64,000 nt of DNA from Arthrobacter sp. GMC3 (GTDB lineage Bacteria; Actinomycetota; Actinomycetes; Actinomycetales; Micrococcaceae), in assembly GCF_002929305.1 (NCBI RefSeq), contig NZ_PJIO01000014.1, positions 1-64,000 of the forward strand, given 5' to 3'. Under the pieces are notes generated by a model. It was given only the letters and a program-made list of their open reading frames with translations, ran no database searches and was not told the origin of the DNA. Below, in pieces: positions 43,869 to 54,482 of the stretch; position 1 is the first letter of the stretch; each line of letters begins with the position of its first letter. A program made the translations under genes and the position numbers.

Positions 43869-44495
43869 GTGACCAAGTACACACTCCCAGAGCTTAGCTA
43901 TGACTACGCTGCCCTGGAGCCCAACATTTCTGCCCGCATCATGGAGCTGCACCACAGCAAGCACCATGCTGCCTACGTTGCCGGCGCCAACACTGCGCTG
44001 GAGCAGCTCGCCGAGGCGCGCGAAAGCAACAACTTCGCCAATGTCAACAGGTTCTCCAAGGACTTGGCGTTCCACCTCGGTGGCCACACCAACCACTCCA
44101 TCTTCTGGAACAACCTTTCCCCCGAAGGCGGCGACAAGCCCGAGGGCGAGCTCGCAGCGGCAATTGACGATGCGTTCGGTTCCTTCGACGCCTTCCGCGC
44201 ACACTTCACCGCCGCAGCCATGGGTATCCAGGGTTCCGGCTGGGCCCTGCTCTCCTACGAGGGCCTCGGTGGCAACATTGTCATCGAGCAGCTTTACGAC
44301 CAGCAGGGCAACGTCCCCGTGGCCACCACGCCGCTGCTCATGCTCGACATGTGGGAGCACGCTTTCTACCTTGACTACGTCAACGTCAAGGCCGACTACG
44401 TCAAGGCTTTCTGGAACATTGTGAACTGGGCCGACGTCGCCAAGCGCTTTGACGCCGCACGCAAGCACGCCACCGCGTTGATCCTGCCTGCCTAA
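43869..44495 (+). CDS. sodA: Superoxide dismutase (Mn/Fe)
   Basis: Converts superoxide to peroxide and oxygen. The 208-aa protein begins with GTG 43869 after GGAGGAA. The four metal ligands are in IMELHHSKHHAAYV (His), GGHTNHSIFW (His), and LLMLDMWEHAFYLDY (Asp and His). The DMWEHAFYLDY box and lack of a signal peptide point to a cytoplasmic Mn or Fe enzyme. It sits between whiA and gap, a place that is empty in the mycobacterial arrangement as I recall it, and has its own terminator-like hairpins. Confidence 0.96.
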   Translation: MTKYTLPELSYDYAALEPNISARIMELHHSKHHAAYVAGANTALEQLAEARESNNFANVNRFSKDLAFHLGGHTNHSIFWNNLSPEGGDKPEGELAAAIDDAFGSFDAFRAHFTAAAMGIQGSGWALLSYEGLGGNIVIEQLYDQQGNVPVATTPLLMLDMWEHAFYLDYVNVKADYVKAFWNIVNWADVAKRFDAARKHATALILPA

Positions 44496-44535
44496 GAAGG
44501 TTTGCCACGTCCTGTGACGTGACCAACATATGGAC

Positions 44536-44564
44536 GCCCGCCCCGGAAGATTTCCGGGGCGGGC
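44536..44564 (+). terminator. Terminator-like hairpin after sodA
   Basis: A perfect 13-bp GC-rich stem (GCCCGCCCCGGAA / TTCCGGGGCGGGC) with a 3-base loop, about 40 bases after the sodA stop. A smaller hairpin (CACGTC/GACGTG) precedes it at 44506-44521. No T tract follows, so termination may be inefficient or factor-assisted. Confidence 0.55.
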
Positions 44565-44781
44565 ACCAAAGAACGTAATATGGATCACGAAAGTCGAAGC
44601 AGCGATGTCAGTGACGCTTTATGCGTCTGCAGCTTCACCCAAAAACGTGGATTCCAAGGCCGAAAAGCCCTAAGAATTCGCTCATTAAAAATCTCTGCCC
44701 AACGTCGTGCGGGAATCAACGGTTGAAACTAACCCTTCAACCTGACTACGCGTGTTCGCAAGAGCACCAAGGAGAGAATAA

Positions 44782-45789
<1,008 letters not shown>

Positions 45790-45798
45790 GGGCCAGCA

Positions 45799-47037
45799 AT
45801 GACACTTCACACCCTCAGCGAACTCATCGATGAAGGTGTCCGTGGGCGGTACGTTCTTATCCGTTGCGATTTGAACGTGCCGCTTGACGGCTCTCGCGTC
45901 ACCGATGACGGCCGCATCAGGGCTTCCTTGCCCGGGGTTAAAGCACTGGCCGACGCCGGTGCCAAGGTCCTGCTGACCGCTCACCTTGGCCGCCCCAAGG
46001 GTGCCCCGGAGGCCAAGTACTCCTTGGCTCCCGCTGTTGCCCGATTGGCAGAGTTAGCTCCCGAGCTCAACGCCACCTTGGCCGCCGACACCACTGGTCC
46101 CAGCGCGCAGTCCGCTGCCGCTGCCTTGGCTGACGGCTCCGTCCTGGTGCTTGAGAATGTGCGCTTTGATGCCCGCGAAACCTCAAAGGTCGACGCCGAC
46201 CGTGCAGCATTTGCTGCCGAGTTGGCAGCCCTGACGGGTGACAACGGCGCCTACGTTGACGACGCCTTTGGTGCCGTTCACCGCAAGCACGCCAGCGTCT
46301 TCGACATTGCCAAGCTCTTGCCCTCCTACCAGGGCGATCTGGTACGCACCGAGTTGGAAGTTCTGCGCAAGCTGACCACCGACACGGAGCGCCCCTACGT
46401 GGTGGTTCTGGGTGGGTCCAAGGTCTCGGACAAGCTGGCTGTCATCGAGAACCTGCTGGGCAAGGCCGACACCATTCTGGTTGGCGGCGGCATGCTGTTC
46501 ACCTTCCTCGCAGCACAGGGCCACAAGGTTGGCGCCTCACTGTTGGAAGTTGACCAGATCCCCGTAGTCAAGGACTATCTGGCCCGTGCGGCCGCGGTTG
46601 GCACCACCTTTGTGTTGCCGACCGACATTGTGGTTGCCGCTGGTTTTGCCGCCGATGCAGCCCATGAAACGGTTCCCGCCGATGCCATCGAATCAAGTTC
46701 GTTCGGTGCCAACGGCTTGGGCCTGGACATCGGCACGGTTTCCGGTGCGGCCTTCGCCGCTGCCATCGCCGAGGCAAAGACAGTGTTCTGGAACGGGCCC
46801 ATGGGCGTGTTCGAGTTCGCAGCCTTCGCCGAGGGTACCCGTGCAGTGGCGGGCGCCTTGCGTGATGCCAGTGCCAACGGTGGCTTCACCGTTGTTGGTG
46901 GCGGAGATTCAGCCGCAGCCGTGCGCACCCTCGGGTTCGCCGACTCCGACTTTGGGCACATCTCCACCGGTGGTGGAGCAAGCCTGGAGTTCCTTGAAGG
47001 CAAGGAACTTCCCGGATTGAGCGCCCTGGAGCGTTAG
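45799..47037 (+). CDS. pgk: Phosphoglycerate kinase
   Basis: Glycolytic kinase that makes ATP from 1,3-bisphosphoglycerate. The 412-aa protein has the N-terminal substrate motif RCDLNVPLDG, HLGRPKG, VLLENVRF-type residues and, in the C-terminal nucleotide domain, GGSKVSDKL, GGGMLFTFL, WNGPMGVFE and VGGGDSAAAV. Length matches the actinobacterial family. It is followed by a strong hairpin before tpiA, so tpiA may be transcribed separately as well as by readthrough. Confidence 0.96.
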   Translation: MTLHTLSELIDEGVRGRYVLIRCDLNVPLDGSRVTDDGRIRASLPGVKALADAGAKVLLTAHLGRPKGAPEAKYSLAPAVARLAELAPELNATLAADTTGPSAQSAAAALADGSVLVLENVRFDARETSKVDADRAAFAAELAALTGDNGAYVDDAFGAVHRKHASVFDIAKLLPSYQGDLVRTELEVLRKLTTDTERPYVVVLGGSKVSDKLAVIENLLGKADTILVGGGMLFTFLAAQGHKVGASLLEVDQIPVVKDYLARAAAVGTTFVLPTDIVVAAGFAADAAHETVPADAIESSSFGANGLGLDIGTVSGAAFAAAIAEAKTVFWNGPMGVFEFAAFAEGTRAVAGALRDASANGGFTVVGGGDSAAAVRTLGFADSDFGHISTGGGASLEFLEGKELPGLSALER

Positions 47038-47040
47038 ACA

Positions 47041-47076
47041 AAGAGGCGGTGGCGGGCTATCCCGCCGCCGCCTCTT
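47041..47076 (+). terminator. Terminator-like hairpin after pgk
   Basis: A 16-bp stem (AAGAGGCGGTGGCGGG and its complement, one G-T pair) with loop CTAT lies directly after the pgk stop. A T-rich patch (TGTTTTTAAG) follows about 20 bases later rather than at once, so its efficiency is uncertain. Confidence 0.6.
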
Positions 47077-47141
47077 CTCGCGCCATCCGGCGCAATTGTT
47101 TTTAAGAGTTTTACTTTAGCTATGCAAGGAACGAGAGAGCG

Positions 47142-47957
47142 ATGACGACTTCAACCAACGGTAAATTTGACCGCACACCGCTGATTGCCGGCAACTGGAA
47201 GATGAACATGGACCACGTCCAGGGCATCACCTTGCTGCAGAAACTGGCGTGGACCCTTTCGGACGCCCGCCACGACTTCAGCCGCGTTGAGGTTTCCGTC
47301 TTCCCTCCGTTCACCGACATCCGTGGCGTCCAGACTTTGGTTCAGGGCGACAAACTCAAGCTCAGCTACGGTGGTCAGGACCTCTCCGACAAGGACTCCG
47401 GCGCCTACACCGGAGACATCTCCGGCGCCTTCTTGAACAAGCTCGGCTGCACCTACGTGCTGGTGGGCCACAGCGAACGCCGCGAAATCCACGGCGAGAG
47501 CGATGAACTGCTCAACGCCAAGGTCAAGGCGGCCTTCCGCAATGAGCTCACACCCGTCCTATGCGCAGGCGAAGGCCTCGAAATTCGTAAGGCCGGCACC
47601 CACGTGGAGCACACCCTTGCACAGGTTCGTGCCGGCGTCGCCGGACTGAGCGCCAAGCAGGCTGCACAGTTGGTCATCGCCTACGAGCCCGTTTGGGCCA
47701 TCGGCACCGGCGAAGTTGCCGGGCCCGAGGATGCGCAGGAACTTTGCGCGGCCATCCGTGCCGAGCTCGCCGAACTGTTCGACGCCGAAACGGCCGCCAA
47801 GACCCGCCTGCTCTACGGCGGATCGGTCAAGGCCAACAACGTTGCCGCCATCATGGCCGAGCGCGACGTTGATGGTGTGCTCGTGGGCGGCGCAAGCCTG
47901 GATGCCGGAGAGTTCGCCAACATCGCCCGTTTTGAAAGCCACCTCGTCACCAAGTGA
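47142..47957 (+). CDS. tpiA: Triosephosphate isomerase
   Basis: Interconverts dihydroxyacetone phosphate and glyceraldehyde 3-phosphate. A 271-aa protein: LIAGNWKMNMDHVQG (substrate Asn and Lys), VLVGHSERR with the catalytic His, AYEPVWAIGTG with the catalytic Glu, and GGSVKANN for phosphate binding. The N-terminal 10 residues (MTTSTNGKFD) are a typical actinobacterial extension. Ordinary RBS region (GGAACGAG). secG is 134 bases downstream. Confidence 0.96.
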   Translation: MTTSTNGKFDRTPLIAGNWKMNMDHVQGITLLQKLAWTLSDARHDFSRVEVSVFPPFTDIRGVQTLVQGDKLKLSYGGQDLSDKDSGAYTGDISGAFLNKLGCTYVLVGHSERREIHGESDELLNAKVKAAFRNELTPVLCAGEGLEIRKAGTHVEHTLAQVRAGVAGLSAKQAAQLVIAYEPVWAIGTGEVAGPEDAQELCAAIRAELAELFDAETAAKTRLLYGGSVKANNVAAIMAERDVDGVLVGGASLDAGEFANIARFESHLVTK

Positions 47958-48091
47958 ACTCGTGTCTATTCGCCTTGGGCGGGTGGACACGGATAGACTA
48001 GGGTGCGGATCACGCCTGCCACCTGTGCGGGATGATCCGATCCGGCTTAACTTTTTCTTAGAACTTTTTGTCCCATGCTGAAAGGCCAATC

Positions 48092-48337
48092 GTGGAAGCA
48101 TTACAAATTGCCCTGCAGATCCTGCTGGGTGTCACCAGTTTGCTGCTGACCCTCTTGATCTTGCTCCACAAGGGCCGCGGTGGCGGATTGTCAGATATGT
48201 TCGGTGGTGGCATGAGCTCCAACCTTGGCTCCTCAGGCGTTGCCGAGCGCAACCTGAACCGCTTCACGGTTATCTTGGGCATCACCTGGGGCGTTGTCAT
48301 CATCAGCCTCGGCCTGATCATGTCCTACGCAACGTAG
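48092..48337 (+). CDS. secG: Preprotein translocase subunit SecG
   Basis: An 81-aa membrane subunit of the SecYEG channel. I chose GTG 48092 (MEALQIALQILLGVTSLLLTLLILLHKGRGGGLSDMFGGG) because GAAAGG lies at a good distance before it. Two hydrophobic helices flank the conserved GRGGGLSDMFGGGMSS loop, and the second ends in GLIMSYAT. A strong terminator follows. Its position next to tpiA is conserved in many actinobacteria. Confidence 0.93.
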   Translation: MEALQIALQILLGVTSLLLTLLILLHKGRGGGLSDMFGGGMSSNLGSSGVAERNLNRFTVILGITWGVVIISLGLIMSYAT

Positions 48338-48358
48338 CGAGCACGAAGCCGTAGCAAC

Positions 48359-48398
48359 AAAAAGGTCCCGTCCGGAATCATCCGGACGGGACCTTTTT
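48359..48398. terminator. Bidirectional terminator between secG and pgl
   Basis: A perfect 18-bp stem (AAAAAGGTCCCGTCCGGA and its complement) with loop ATCA. A run of A precedes and a run of T follows, so it can stop transcription from both convergent operons. Confidence 0.92.
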
Positions 48399-48416
48399 GT
48401 TTACAACCAGTCGGCG

Positions 48417-49223
48417 TCAGTGTTCGCGGCGCATGAGCTGCTCGGGAACTTTCGCTGCCGCGTCCTGATCGATCAACCAGAGAGTCTTGTTGACTCCGCG
48501 GGCACCCGAGGCGGGCACCTGCACGGGGTTGGCACCAGCCAGGCCCAGGCCAACCGCCGCGGCCTTGTCGGCGCCGGCGGCAACGATCCAGATTTCCTGG
48601 GCCGTGTTGATAGTTTCCAGAGTCAGAGACACGCGCGACGGCGGCGGTTTGGGGGAGTTGGTGACACCCACCACTGTTGCTCCCTGGGTGCGGATGCCCG
48701 CCATGTCCGGGAACAGCGAGGCAATGTGCGCGTCCGGGCCCAGACCCAGCAACAACACGTCAAACCGCGGAACCGTGGCGTCATGGGAGGTGGAGGCGTC
48801 GTCGTCGTTCTCCCACTCCCGGCGGGCGGCGTCCGCCAGCTGCGCTGCGTAATCGGCGACGGCGGCATCCAGATCGCCCACCTCATCCGAAGCCGCCATG
48901 ACGTGAACCCGGGTGGGGTCCACGTCAATGGAGTCCAGCAGGGCCGTGCGGGCCTGGCCAACATTCCTGTCAGCGGAGTCAGCGGCAACAAACCTGTCAT
49001 CGCCAAACCAGAAATTAACCTTGGCCCAGTCAACCGAAAGCCGGGCCGGGGACTCGGCGATGGCCTTCAGAGTGGCGATGCCAACGCTGCCGCCGGTCAA
49101 CACCACCGTGGCCTCGCCGCGTTCGCTCTGCACATCAAGCAGGCGAGTAATCAGCCGGGCAGCCGTGGTGGCGGCAAGGACGTCAAAGCTGGGGTGCACC
49201 GTAATGCGTACGTTAGAGCTCAT
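48417..49223 (-). CDS. pgl: 6-phosphogluconolactonase
   Basis: Hydrolyses 6-phosphogluconolactone, the second step of the oxidative pentose-phosphate pathway. The 268-aa protein has the family motifs TVVLTGGSVGIATLKAI, FWFGDDRFV (active-site region), NVGQARTALLD and LLLGLGPDAHIASLFP. It is the last gene of tkt-tal-pgi-zwf-opcA-pgl and starts in a 4-bp overlap with opcA (ATGA). Confidence 0.93.
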   Translation of the reverse strand: MSSNVRITVHPSFDVLAATTAARLITRLLDVQSERGEATVVLTGGSVGIATLKAIAESPARLSVDWAKVNFWFGDDRFVAADSADRNVGQARTALLDSIDVDPTRVHVMAASDEVGDLDAAVADYAAQLADAARREWENDDDASTSHDATVPRFDVLLLGLGPDAHIASLFPDMAGIRTQGATVVGVTNSPKPPPSRVSLTLETINTAQEIWIVAAGADKAAAVGLGLAGANPVQVPASGARGVNKTLWLIDQDAAAKVPEQLMRREH

Positions 49224-50161
49224 GCTTGGACTACCTTTTCCTCTGCCAACAGCTTGGTCATGCCCACGGTGACAACCTCACCGAAGACCTCATCGGGATC
49301 AAGCCTACGCAACTCTTCGGCCAGGCAATCCTGCAAGGAACGCCGCGGCAGCGAAAGCTGCTGCACCGGCTGACCCGGCTGGGTCAAAATGGCCTCGGAA
49401 TTCCCGGGACGGAACAGCTCAATGCTACCCGTGGCACGTTCCAAAACTACGCGGCGGATGCCCGTTCCCTGCGGATCCTCCGTCACCGTGATGGGAACAT
49501 TCAAGGCGCGGTGCAACCAGGACGCCAGCAGCAAGGTGCTGGGGGAGTCGCTGGCGCCTTCTACCTGCAGCCCCGTGATGGGATCGCTGGGATCGAATTG
49601 GTCCAAGGCCGCTGCCAGCTGGATGCGCCAGTTTGTCAGGCGCGTCCAAGCCAGGTCCGTATCGCCTGCCGCGTAGGTGCCGGCAATGTGGGTCAAGGCG
49701 GCCCGGGGATCGGAAGAGTTCGCCGAATCGGTGATCCTGCGATGGGCGATGCGCCCCACAGGGCTCTGACTGGCCGACGCCGGAGCGCTATTGGGCCACC
49801 ACGCCACGATGGGCGCATCTGGCAACAGCAGGGCAGAGACTACCGACTCGTTCTCCGCTGACAGTTCGCCGTACCCGCGCAACACGATGACCTCGGAGGC
49901 TCCCGCGTCACCACCCACACGGATTTCGCCGTCGAGACGGGTGGGCTCATCGGGTGAGCCCGAGGCCAGGACAATGATCCGGCAAGGATGCTCACGGCTG
50001 GCCAGGTTGGCTGCCGTAATGGCGTCCTCCTCCAGCCCGTCCGCCGTGATGACAACCAGTGTCAAGACGCGACCCAGGGCAACCACGCCGCCCTGTTCGC
50101 GCAACTTCACAATCTGCTTGGTGATCTTGGATGTTGTTGTATCGGGGAGGTCAACTATCAC
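49220..50161 (-). CDS. opcA: Glucose-6-phosphate dehydrogenase assembly protein OpcA
   Basis: A 313-aa protein required for active glucose-6-phosphate dehydrogenase in corynebacteria and cyanobacteria, where it acts on Zwf. The start is GTG 50161 because it overlaps the zwf stop as GTGA and the sequence then begins MIVDLPDTTTSKITK, as in actinobacterial OpcA; GTG 50173 is an in-frame alternative. Motifs such as VIVLRGYGELSAENESVVSALLLPDAPIVAWWP fit the family. Coupling to zwf keeps the two proteins in balance. Confidence 0.93.
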   Translation of the reverse strand: MIVDLPDTTTSKITKQIVKLREQGGVVALGRVLTLVVITADGLEEDAITAANLASREHPCRIIVLASGSPDEPTRLDGEIRVGGDAGASEVIVLRGYGELSAENESVVSALLLPDAPIVAWWPNSAPASASQSPVGRIAHRRITDSANSSDPRAALTHIAGTYAAGDTDLAWTRLTNWRIQLAAALDQFDPSDPITGLQVEGASDSPSTLLLASWLHRALNVPITVTEDPQGTGIRRVVLERATGSIELFRPGNSEAILTQPGQPVQQLSLPRRSLQDCLAEELRRLDPDEVFGEVVTVGMTKLLAEEKVVQA

Positions 50162-51702
50162 GGTCGACGCCACGTCCTTCCGTCTCGCTTCAACAGTTCA
50201 TCGGCCGACGCCGGGCCCCAGCTGCCGGGTTCATAGCTTTCGGGCTGGATACCCTGCTCCGCCCAGAACTCCTCGAACGGGTCCAGGATCTTCCACGACA
50301 GTTCCACCTCTTGGTGACGAGGGAACAGCGGGGGTTCACCCAGCAGCACGTCAAGGATCAGACGCTCATAGGCCTCCGGGCTTGATTCCGTAAAGGCGTG
50401 ACCGTAGCCGAAGTCCATGGTGACGTCGCGGACCTCCATCTGTGTACCGGGCACCTTGGAGCCAAAGCGAATGGTGACACCCTCATCGGGCTGGACCCGG
50501 ATGACCACGGCATTCTGACCGAAGTCGTCCTCGGCATGGTCGGTGAACAGCAAGTTGGGGGCGCGCTTGAAAACGACGGCGATCTCGGTGACACGGCGGC
50601 CCAGCCTCTTCCCTGCGCGCAGGTAGAAAGGCACGCCCGACCAACGCCGGGTGTTGATATCCAGCCGGATGGCGGCAAAGGTCTCCGTGGTTGAATCCGC
50701 GGGGATTCCCTCTTCGTCCAGGTAACCCAGTACCTGTTCGCCACCCTGCCAGCCACCAGCAAACTGGCCGCGTGCCGAGTGGGTGGAAAGATCCGCCGGA
50801 AGTTTGACGGCTGCCAGCACCTTTTCCTTTTCGGCGCGCAAATCCTGGGCGTTGAAGGAGATGGGCTCCTCCATGGCCGTGAGAGCCAAAAGCTGCAAAA
50901 GGTGGTTCTGGATGACGTCGCGGGCAGCACCCACGCCGTCGTAGTAGCCGGCGCGCCCGCCGGTACCAATATCCTCGGCCATGGTGATCTGGACGTGGTC
51001 AACGTAGTTGGCGTTCCACAGGGGTTCGAAGAACTGGTTGGCGAACCGCAGGGCCAGGATATTCTGGACGGTTTCCTTGCCCAGGTAGTGGTCAATGCGG
51101 AACACCGAATCCGGGTCGAACACCGATTCAACAATGTCGTTCAGGGCCCTGGCAGATTCCAGATTGTGGCCAAACGGCTTCTCAATGACAACCCGTCGCC
51201 AGTCCGTGCCCGTGCTTTGGGCCAGGCCGTGATCCGAGAGCTGGCGGCAAACCTGCTCGAACGCTTTCGGCGGAATGGACAGGTAGAACGCGTGGTTCCC
51301 CTGTGTGCCGCGTTGGACGTCGAGCTCGTTCAGTGTGGTCTTGAGGCGTTCAAAGGCCTCGTGATCATCAAACTCGCCCTGGACAAAGCGGATGCCTTCG
51401 CTGAGCTGGTTCCAGACGGCCTCATCAAAAGGTGTCCGGCAGTGTTCCTGGACCGAGGCCTTGACCTGGGCAGCAAAGTCCTGGTTATCCCATTCGCGGC
51501 GGGCAAAACCAACCAACGCAAAGCTGGGAGGCAACAGGCCGCGGTTGGCCAAGTCATACACGGCAGGCATGAGTTTCTTGCGTGAGAGGTCTCCTGTCAC
51601 GCCAAAAAGTACAAGGGAAGACGGGCCCGCAACCCGGGACAGTCGCCGATCGCGACTGTCCCGGAGCGGGTTTGCATTATTTGTGGCTGCAAATGATGGC
51701 AT
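50158..51702 (-). CDS. zwf: Glucose-6-phosphate dehydrogenase
   Basis: First, NADPH-making step of the oxidative pentose-phosphate pathway. The 514-aa protein has the NADP motif LVLFGVTGDLSRKKLMPAVYDL, the substrate motif RIDHYLGKETVQN (catalytic Asp and His) and VVIEKPFGHNLESA. The C-terminal domain is complete. The next gene, opcA, starts in its stop codon. It lies 16 bases after pgi. Confidence 0.96.
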   Translation of the reverse strand: MPSFAATNNANPLRDSRDRRLSRVAGPSSLVLFGVTGDLSRKKLMPAVYDLANRGLLPPSFALVGFARREWDNQDFAAQVKASVQEHCRTPFDEAVWNQLSEGIRFVQGEFDDHEAFERLKTTLNELDVQRGTQGNHAFYLSIPPKAFEQVCRQLSDHGLAQSTGTDWRRVVIEKPFGHNLESARALNDIVESVFDPDSVFRIDHYLGKETVQNILALRFANQFFEPLWNANYVDHVQITMAEDIGTGGRAGYYDGVGAARDVIQNHLLQLLALTAMEEPISFNAQDLRAEKEKVLAAVKLPADLSTHSARGQFAGGWQGGEQVLGYLDEEGIPADSTTETFAAIRLDINTRRWSGVPFYLRAGKRLGRRVTEIAVVFKRAPNLLFTDHAEDDFGQNAVVIRVQPDEGVTIRFGSKVPGTQMEVRDVTMDFGYGHAFTESSPEAYERLILDVLLGEPPLFPRHQEVELSWKILDPFEEFWAEQGIQPESYEPGSWGPASADELLKRDGRTWRRP

Positions 51703-51718
51703 CGTGGGTCTAGGAGCC

Positions 51719-53356
51719 TTATGCGTCGGTGTGCTGGCCGGCTAGCGCAGCCACCACAGTTTTCAATTGTTCAACACCGGCAGGGATATCGGTCAGGTGC
51801 AGTCGCAGCACTGGACGACCATGATCGGCCAAAACCTGTGCGTCCCCGGCCGCCTGGGCGGCAATGAGCTCACCAAACGAGAAGGGGCGCTCCGGAATGG
51901 CCAGGTCGGCTGCGGCGTCACCAGTTACCTGCAAGAACACCCCGATGGCGGGGCCGCCCTTGTGGAACTGGCCGGTGGAGTGCAAGAAGCGCGGGCCCCA
52001 ACCGAAGGTGACGGGCCGTGCCGTAACGGCGGCAAGCTGGTCCCTGACCACTGACAAGGAGGCGTTGGCCAGCCTGTCCAGGTACGCCTGCACGCTGAGG
52101 TAGCCGTCAGCGGGCAAAGTGGCGGCCAGCGCTGCCAGGGCCTGTCCGACGGTTGACGCGCCAGCAAGCCAGGCGTCGTCGTCGTTGGCGCAGCGAACCT
52201 CAATGGCACCATCGGTGAACAGTGCCGGTGTGGGTGCCGGTGTTGCATCGAGCAGCCCGCGGGCTGCGGACTTGGCCGCTTCCACGTCGGGCTGGTCGAA
52301 GGGGTTGATGCCCAGCAGGCGTCCGGCAACGGCGGTGGCGAATTCCCACACCATCATCTGCGCGCCAAGATCCCCGGCAATGCTGACTTCATTCTCGCCA
52401 AGTTCGACGTCGGCGTCCCCGGCGACCAGCCGCACCACTAGGACGTCTGTGGCACCGCCGGTGACCTCCGGCGAGCCTGACTCGGCCACGACCGGCAGGA
52501 CTCCGGTGCCCAGCTTGCCGGTGGATTCGGCGATGAGCTGTTCGGCCCAGTCGGCGAAGCCAACAATGCCGGAACCGTCATCAACAATGACAACCTTGTT
52601 GCGCAACGGCGAGGTGCCACCCAAGGCTGCGCCAAGGCGCAGGCCAATGTTGTCGACGTCGTCCTCGCGCAGGAACTCCCCAGCCTCCTCGGCCGAATCC
52701 AGCAGCGCCTGAACATCGACGCCGGCCAGACCCGAGGGAACCAGACCGAAGGCTGTCAGGCCGGAGTAACGCCCGCCCACATGCGGATCGGCGTTGAAGA
52801 CCTTGCGGTAACCGGCCTCGCGTGCGGAAACATCCAAGGGAGAACCGGGATCGGTGACGATCACGATGCGGGACTTGGCGTCGATCCCGGCAGCAGTGAA
52901 CTCCTGCTCGAAGATGCGGCGCTGAGAGTCGGTTTCCAGTGTGGAACCCGACTTGGAGGAAACCACGATGGCCGTGGTAGCCAAACGGTCCGAAATTGCC
53001 GCACGAACCTGGCCAGGCTCCGTACTGTCCAAGACAGTGAGTTCAACGCCCGCCGTGGCGGTGATGACCTCAGGTGCCAGTGAGGAACCGCCCATGCCGC
53101 ACAGGACAATATGGTTCACGCCCTCTGCCAAAAGGTCCGCGCGCAGGGCAGTGATGTCGGCTACCAGCGCAGCGGACACCTCGGGAGCCTCGACCCAGCC
53201 CAAGCGGATGGCCGACTCGGCCTCCGCCTCGGCGCCCCACAAAGTGGCGTCCTTGGCGAAGATCCGGGAGGCAACCTGCTCGGCAACCAACGGCTCAAGG
53301 TGGGCCGCTCCCGCGGCTTGGGCTGCGCCAGTGGCAGCAAATGCCAGTGAAGTCAT
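51719..53356 (-). CDS. pgi: Glucose-6-phosphate isomerase
   Basis: Interconverts glucose 6-phosphate and fructose 6-phosphate. I chose ATG 53356 (545 aa), 4 bases after the tal stop; the frame is open 15 codons further but that part overlaps tal. The sequence has SIS-type sugar-phosphate-binding motifs: LCGMGGSSLAPEVI and VSSKSGSTLETDSQ, and GVLPVVAESG, in the arrangement of the actinobacterial variant. In M. tuberculosis pgi is elsewhere, so its place between tal and zwf is a lineage feature. Confidence 0.92.
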   Translation of the reverse strand: MTSLAFAATGAAQAAGAAHLEPLVAEQVASRIFAKDATLWGAEAEAESAIRLGWVEAPEVSAALVADITALRADLLAEGVNHIVLCGMGGSSLAPEVITATAGVELTVLDSTEPGQVRAAISDRLATTAIVVSSKSGSTLETDSQRRIFEQEFTAAGIDAKSRIVIVTDPGSPLDVSAREAGYRKVFNADPHVGGRYSGLTAFGLVPSGLAGVDVQALLDSAEEAGEFLREDDVDNIGLRLGAALGGTSPLRNKVVIVDDGSGIVGFADWAEQLIAESTGKLGTGVLPVVAESGSPEVTGGATDVLVVRLVAGDADVELGENEVSIAGDLGAQMMVWEFATAVAGRLLGINPFDQPDVEAAKSAARGLLDATPAPTPALFTDGAIEVRCANDDDAWLAGASTVGQALAALAATLPADGYLSVQAYLDRLANASLSVVRDQLAAVTARPVTFGWGPRFLHSTGQFHKGGPAIGVFLQVTGDAAADLAIPERPFSFGELIAAQAAGDAQVLADHGRPVLRLHLTDIPAGVEQLKTVVAALAGQHTDA

Positions 53357-53360
53357 GGGA

Positions 53361-54482
53361 TTACGCTTCCTTGCCGGCAGCGTCCAGGGCGTCCTGAACA
53401 TGGTTCAGGAGGTCCTTCCAGCTAGCCACGAACTTGTCCAAGCCCTCGGTTTCGAGCAAGTTGACCACGTCGTTGTAGGAAATGCCCAAGCCCTCAAGCT
53501 GGTTCAGCAGGGCGTTGGATGCCTCGTACGTGCCGGTGATGGTGTCGCCGGTGACCACGCCGTGGTCGAAGGTGGCGTCAAGGGTCTTTTCCGGCATGGT
53601 GTTGACCACGTTGGCAGCGGCAAGGCCGGTGACATACATGGTGTCCGGGTAGTCGGGGTTCTTGACACCGGTGGAAGCCCAGAGGGGGCGCTGGGGGAGT
53701 GCGCCGGCGTCGGCCAGCAGTGCCCAACGCTCGGAGGAGAAGACACCTTCGAAGGCTTCGTAGGCCAGACGGGCGTTGGCCAGGCCGGCCTTACCCTTCA
53801 GTGCCTTGGCCTCGTCCGTGCCAAGGGCGTCAAGGCGCTTGTCGATTTCCAGGTCGACACGGGAGACGAAGAAGGAGGCAACCGAGTGGATGTCGGCCAG
53901 ATTGTGGCCGTTTGCCTTGGCCTGCTCCAGGCCGCTGATGAAGGCGTTCATGACGGCGCGGTAGCGGTCAAGGGAGAAGATGAGGGTGACATTGACGCTG
54001 ATGCCCTCTGCAAGTGTTGCCGTGATGGCCTCGAGGCCCTCAAGTGTTGCCGGGATCTTGATGTAGACGTTCTTCTTATCTACCTTGGCGTAGAGACGCT
54101 TGGCCTCGGCGATGGTGCCCTCGGTGTCCCATGCCTTGCGGGGATCAACCTCGATGGACACGCGCCCATCGACACCCTTGGTTGCAGCGGCAATGCCGGC
54201 GAAAAGATCGCAGCCGGCGGCGACGTCGGCGGTGGTGATTTCGAAGACGGCGTCCTCGGCATTGATGCCGGCGGCAGAATAGGTGGCCAGCTCAGCCTTG
54301 TAGTCATCACCGGAAGTGATGGCGGCCTCGAAGATGCTGGGGTTGGTGGTGACGCCAACAACGTTCTTCTCATCGATGAGCTTTTGCAGGCTGCCGGTCA
54401 CCAGACGGGCGCGGGAAAGGTCGTCAAGCCAGATGGAAACTCCAGCGGCGGAAAGTTCTGCGGTGGGGGTTGCGTTAGTCAT
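53361..54482 (-). CDS. tal: Transaldolase
   Basis: Non-oxidative pentose-phosphate enzyme that moves three-carbon units. The 373-aa protein is the longer bacterial type. SIWLDDLSR and VGVTTNPSIF near the N-terminus, and VYIKIPATLEGLEAI with the Schiff-base lysine, are clear, and TGTYEASNALLNQLEGLG near the C-terminus fits. It lies 117 bases after tkt and 4 before pgi, so the three are almost surely cotranscribed. Confidence 0.95.
   Translation of the reverse strand: MTNATPTAELSAAGVSIWLDDLSRARLVTGSLQKLIDEKNVVGVTTNPSIFEAAITSGDDYKAELATYSAAGINAEDAVFEITTADVAAGCDLFAGIAAATKGVDGRVSIEVDPRKAWDTEGTIAEAKRLYAKVDKKNVYIKIPATLEGLEAITATLAEGISVNVTLIFSLDRYRAVMNAFISGLEQAKANGHNLADIHSVASFFVSRVDLEIDKRLDALGTDEAKALKGKAGLANARLAYEAFEGVFSSERWALLADAGALPQRPLWASTGVKNPDYPDTMYVTGLAAANVVNTMPEKTLDATFDHGVVTGDTITGTYEASNALLNQLEGLGISYNDVVNLLETEGLDKFVASWKDLLNHVQDALDAAGKEA

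Noticed and set aside
43029..44588. Long open frame antisense to whiA and sodA (minus strand, 519 codons)
   Set aside because: High-GC antisense shadow. It covers two clearly real genes, its composition is odd, and it resembles no family.
44500..44781. tRNA or small RNA gene between sodA and gap
   Set aside because: Hairpins are present but no cloverleaf, anticodon arm or CCA-like end was found.
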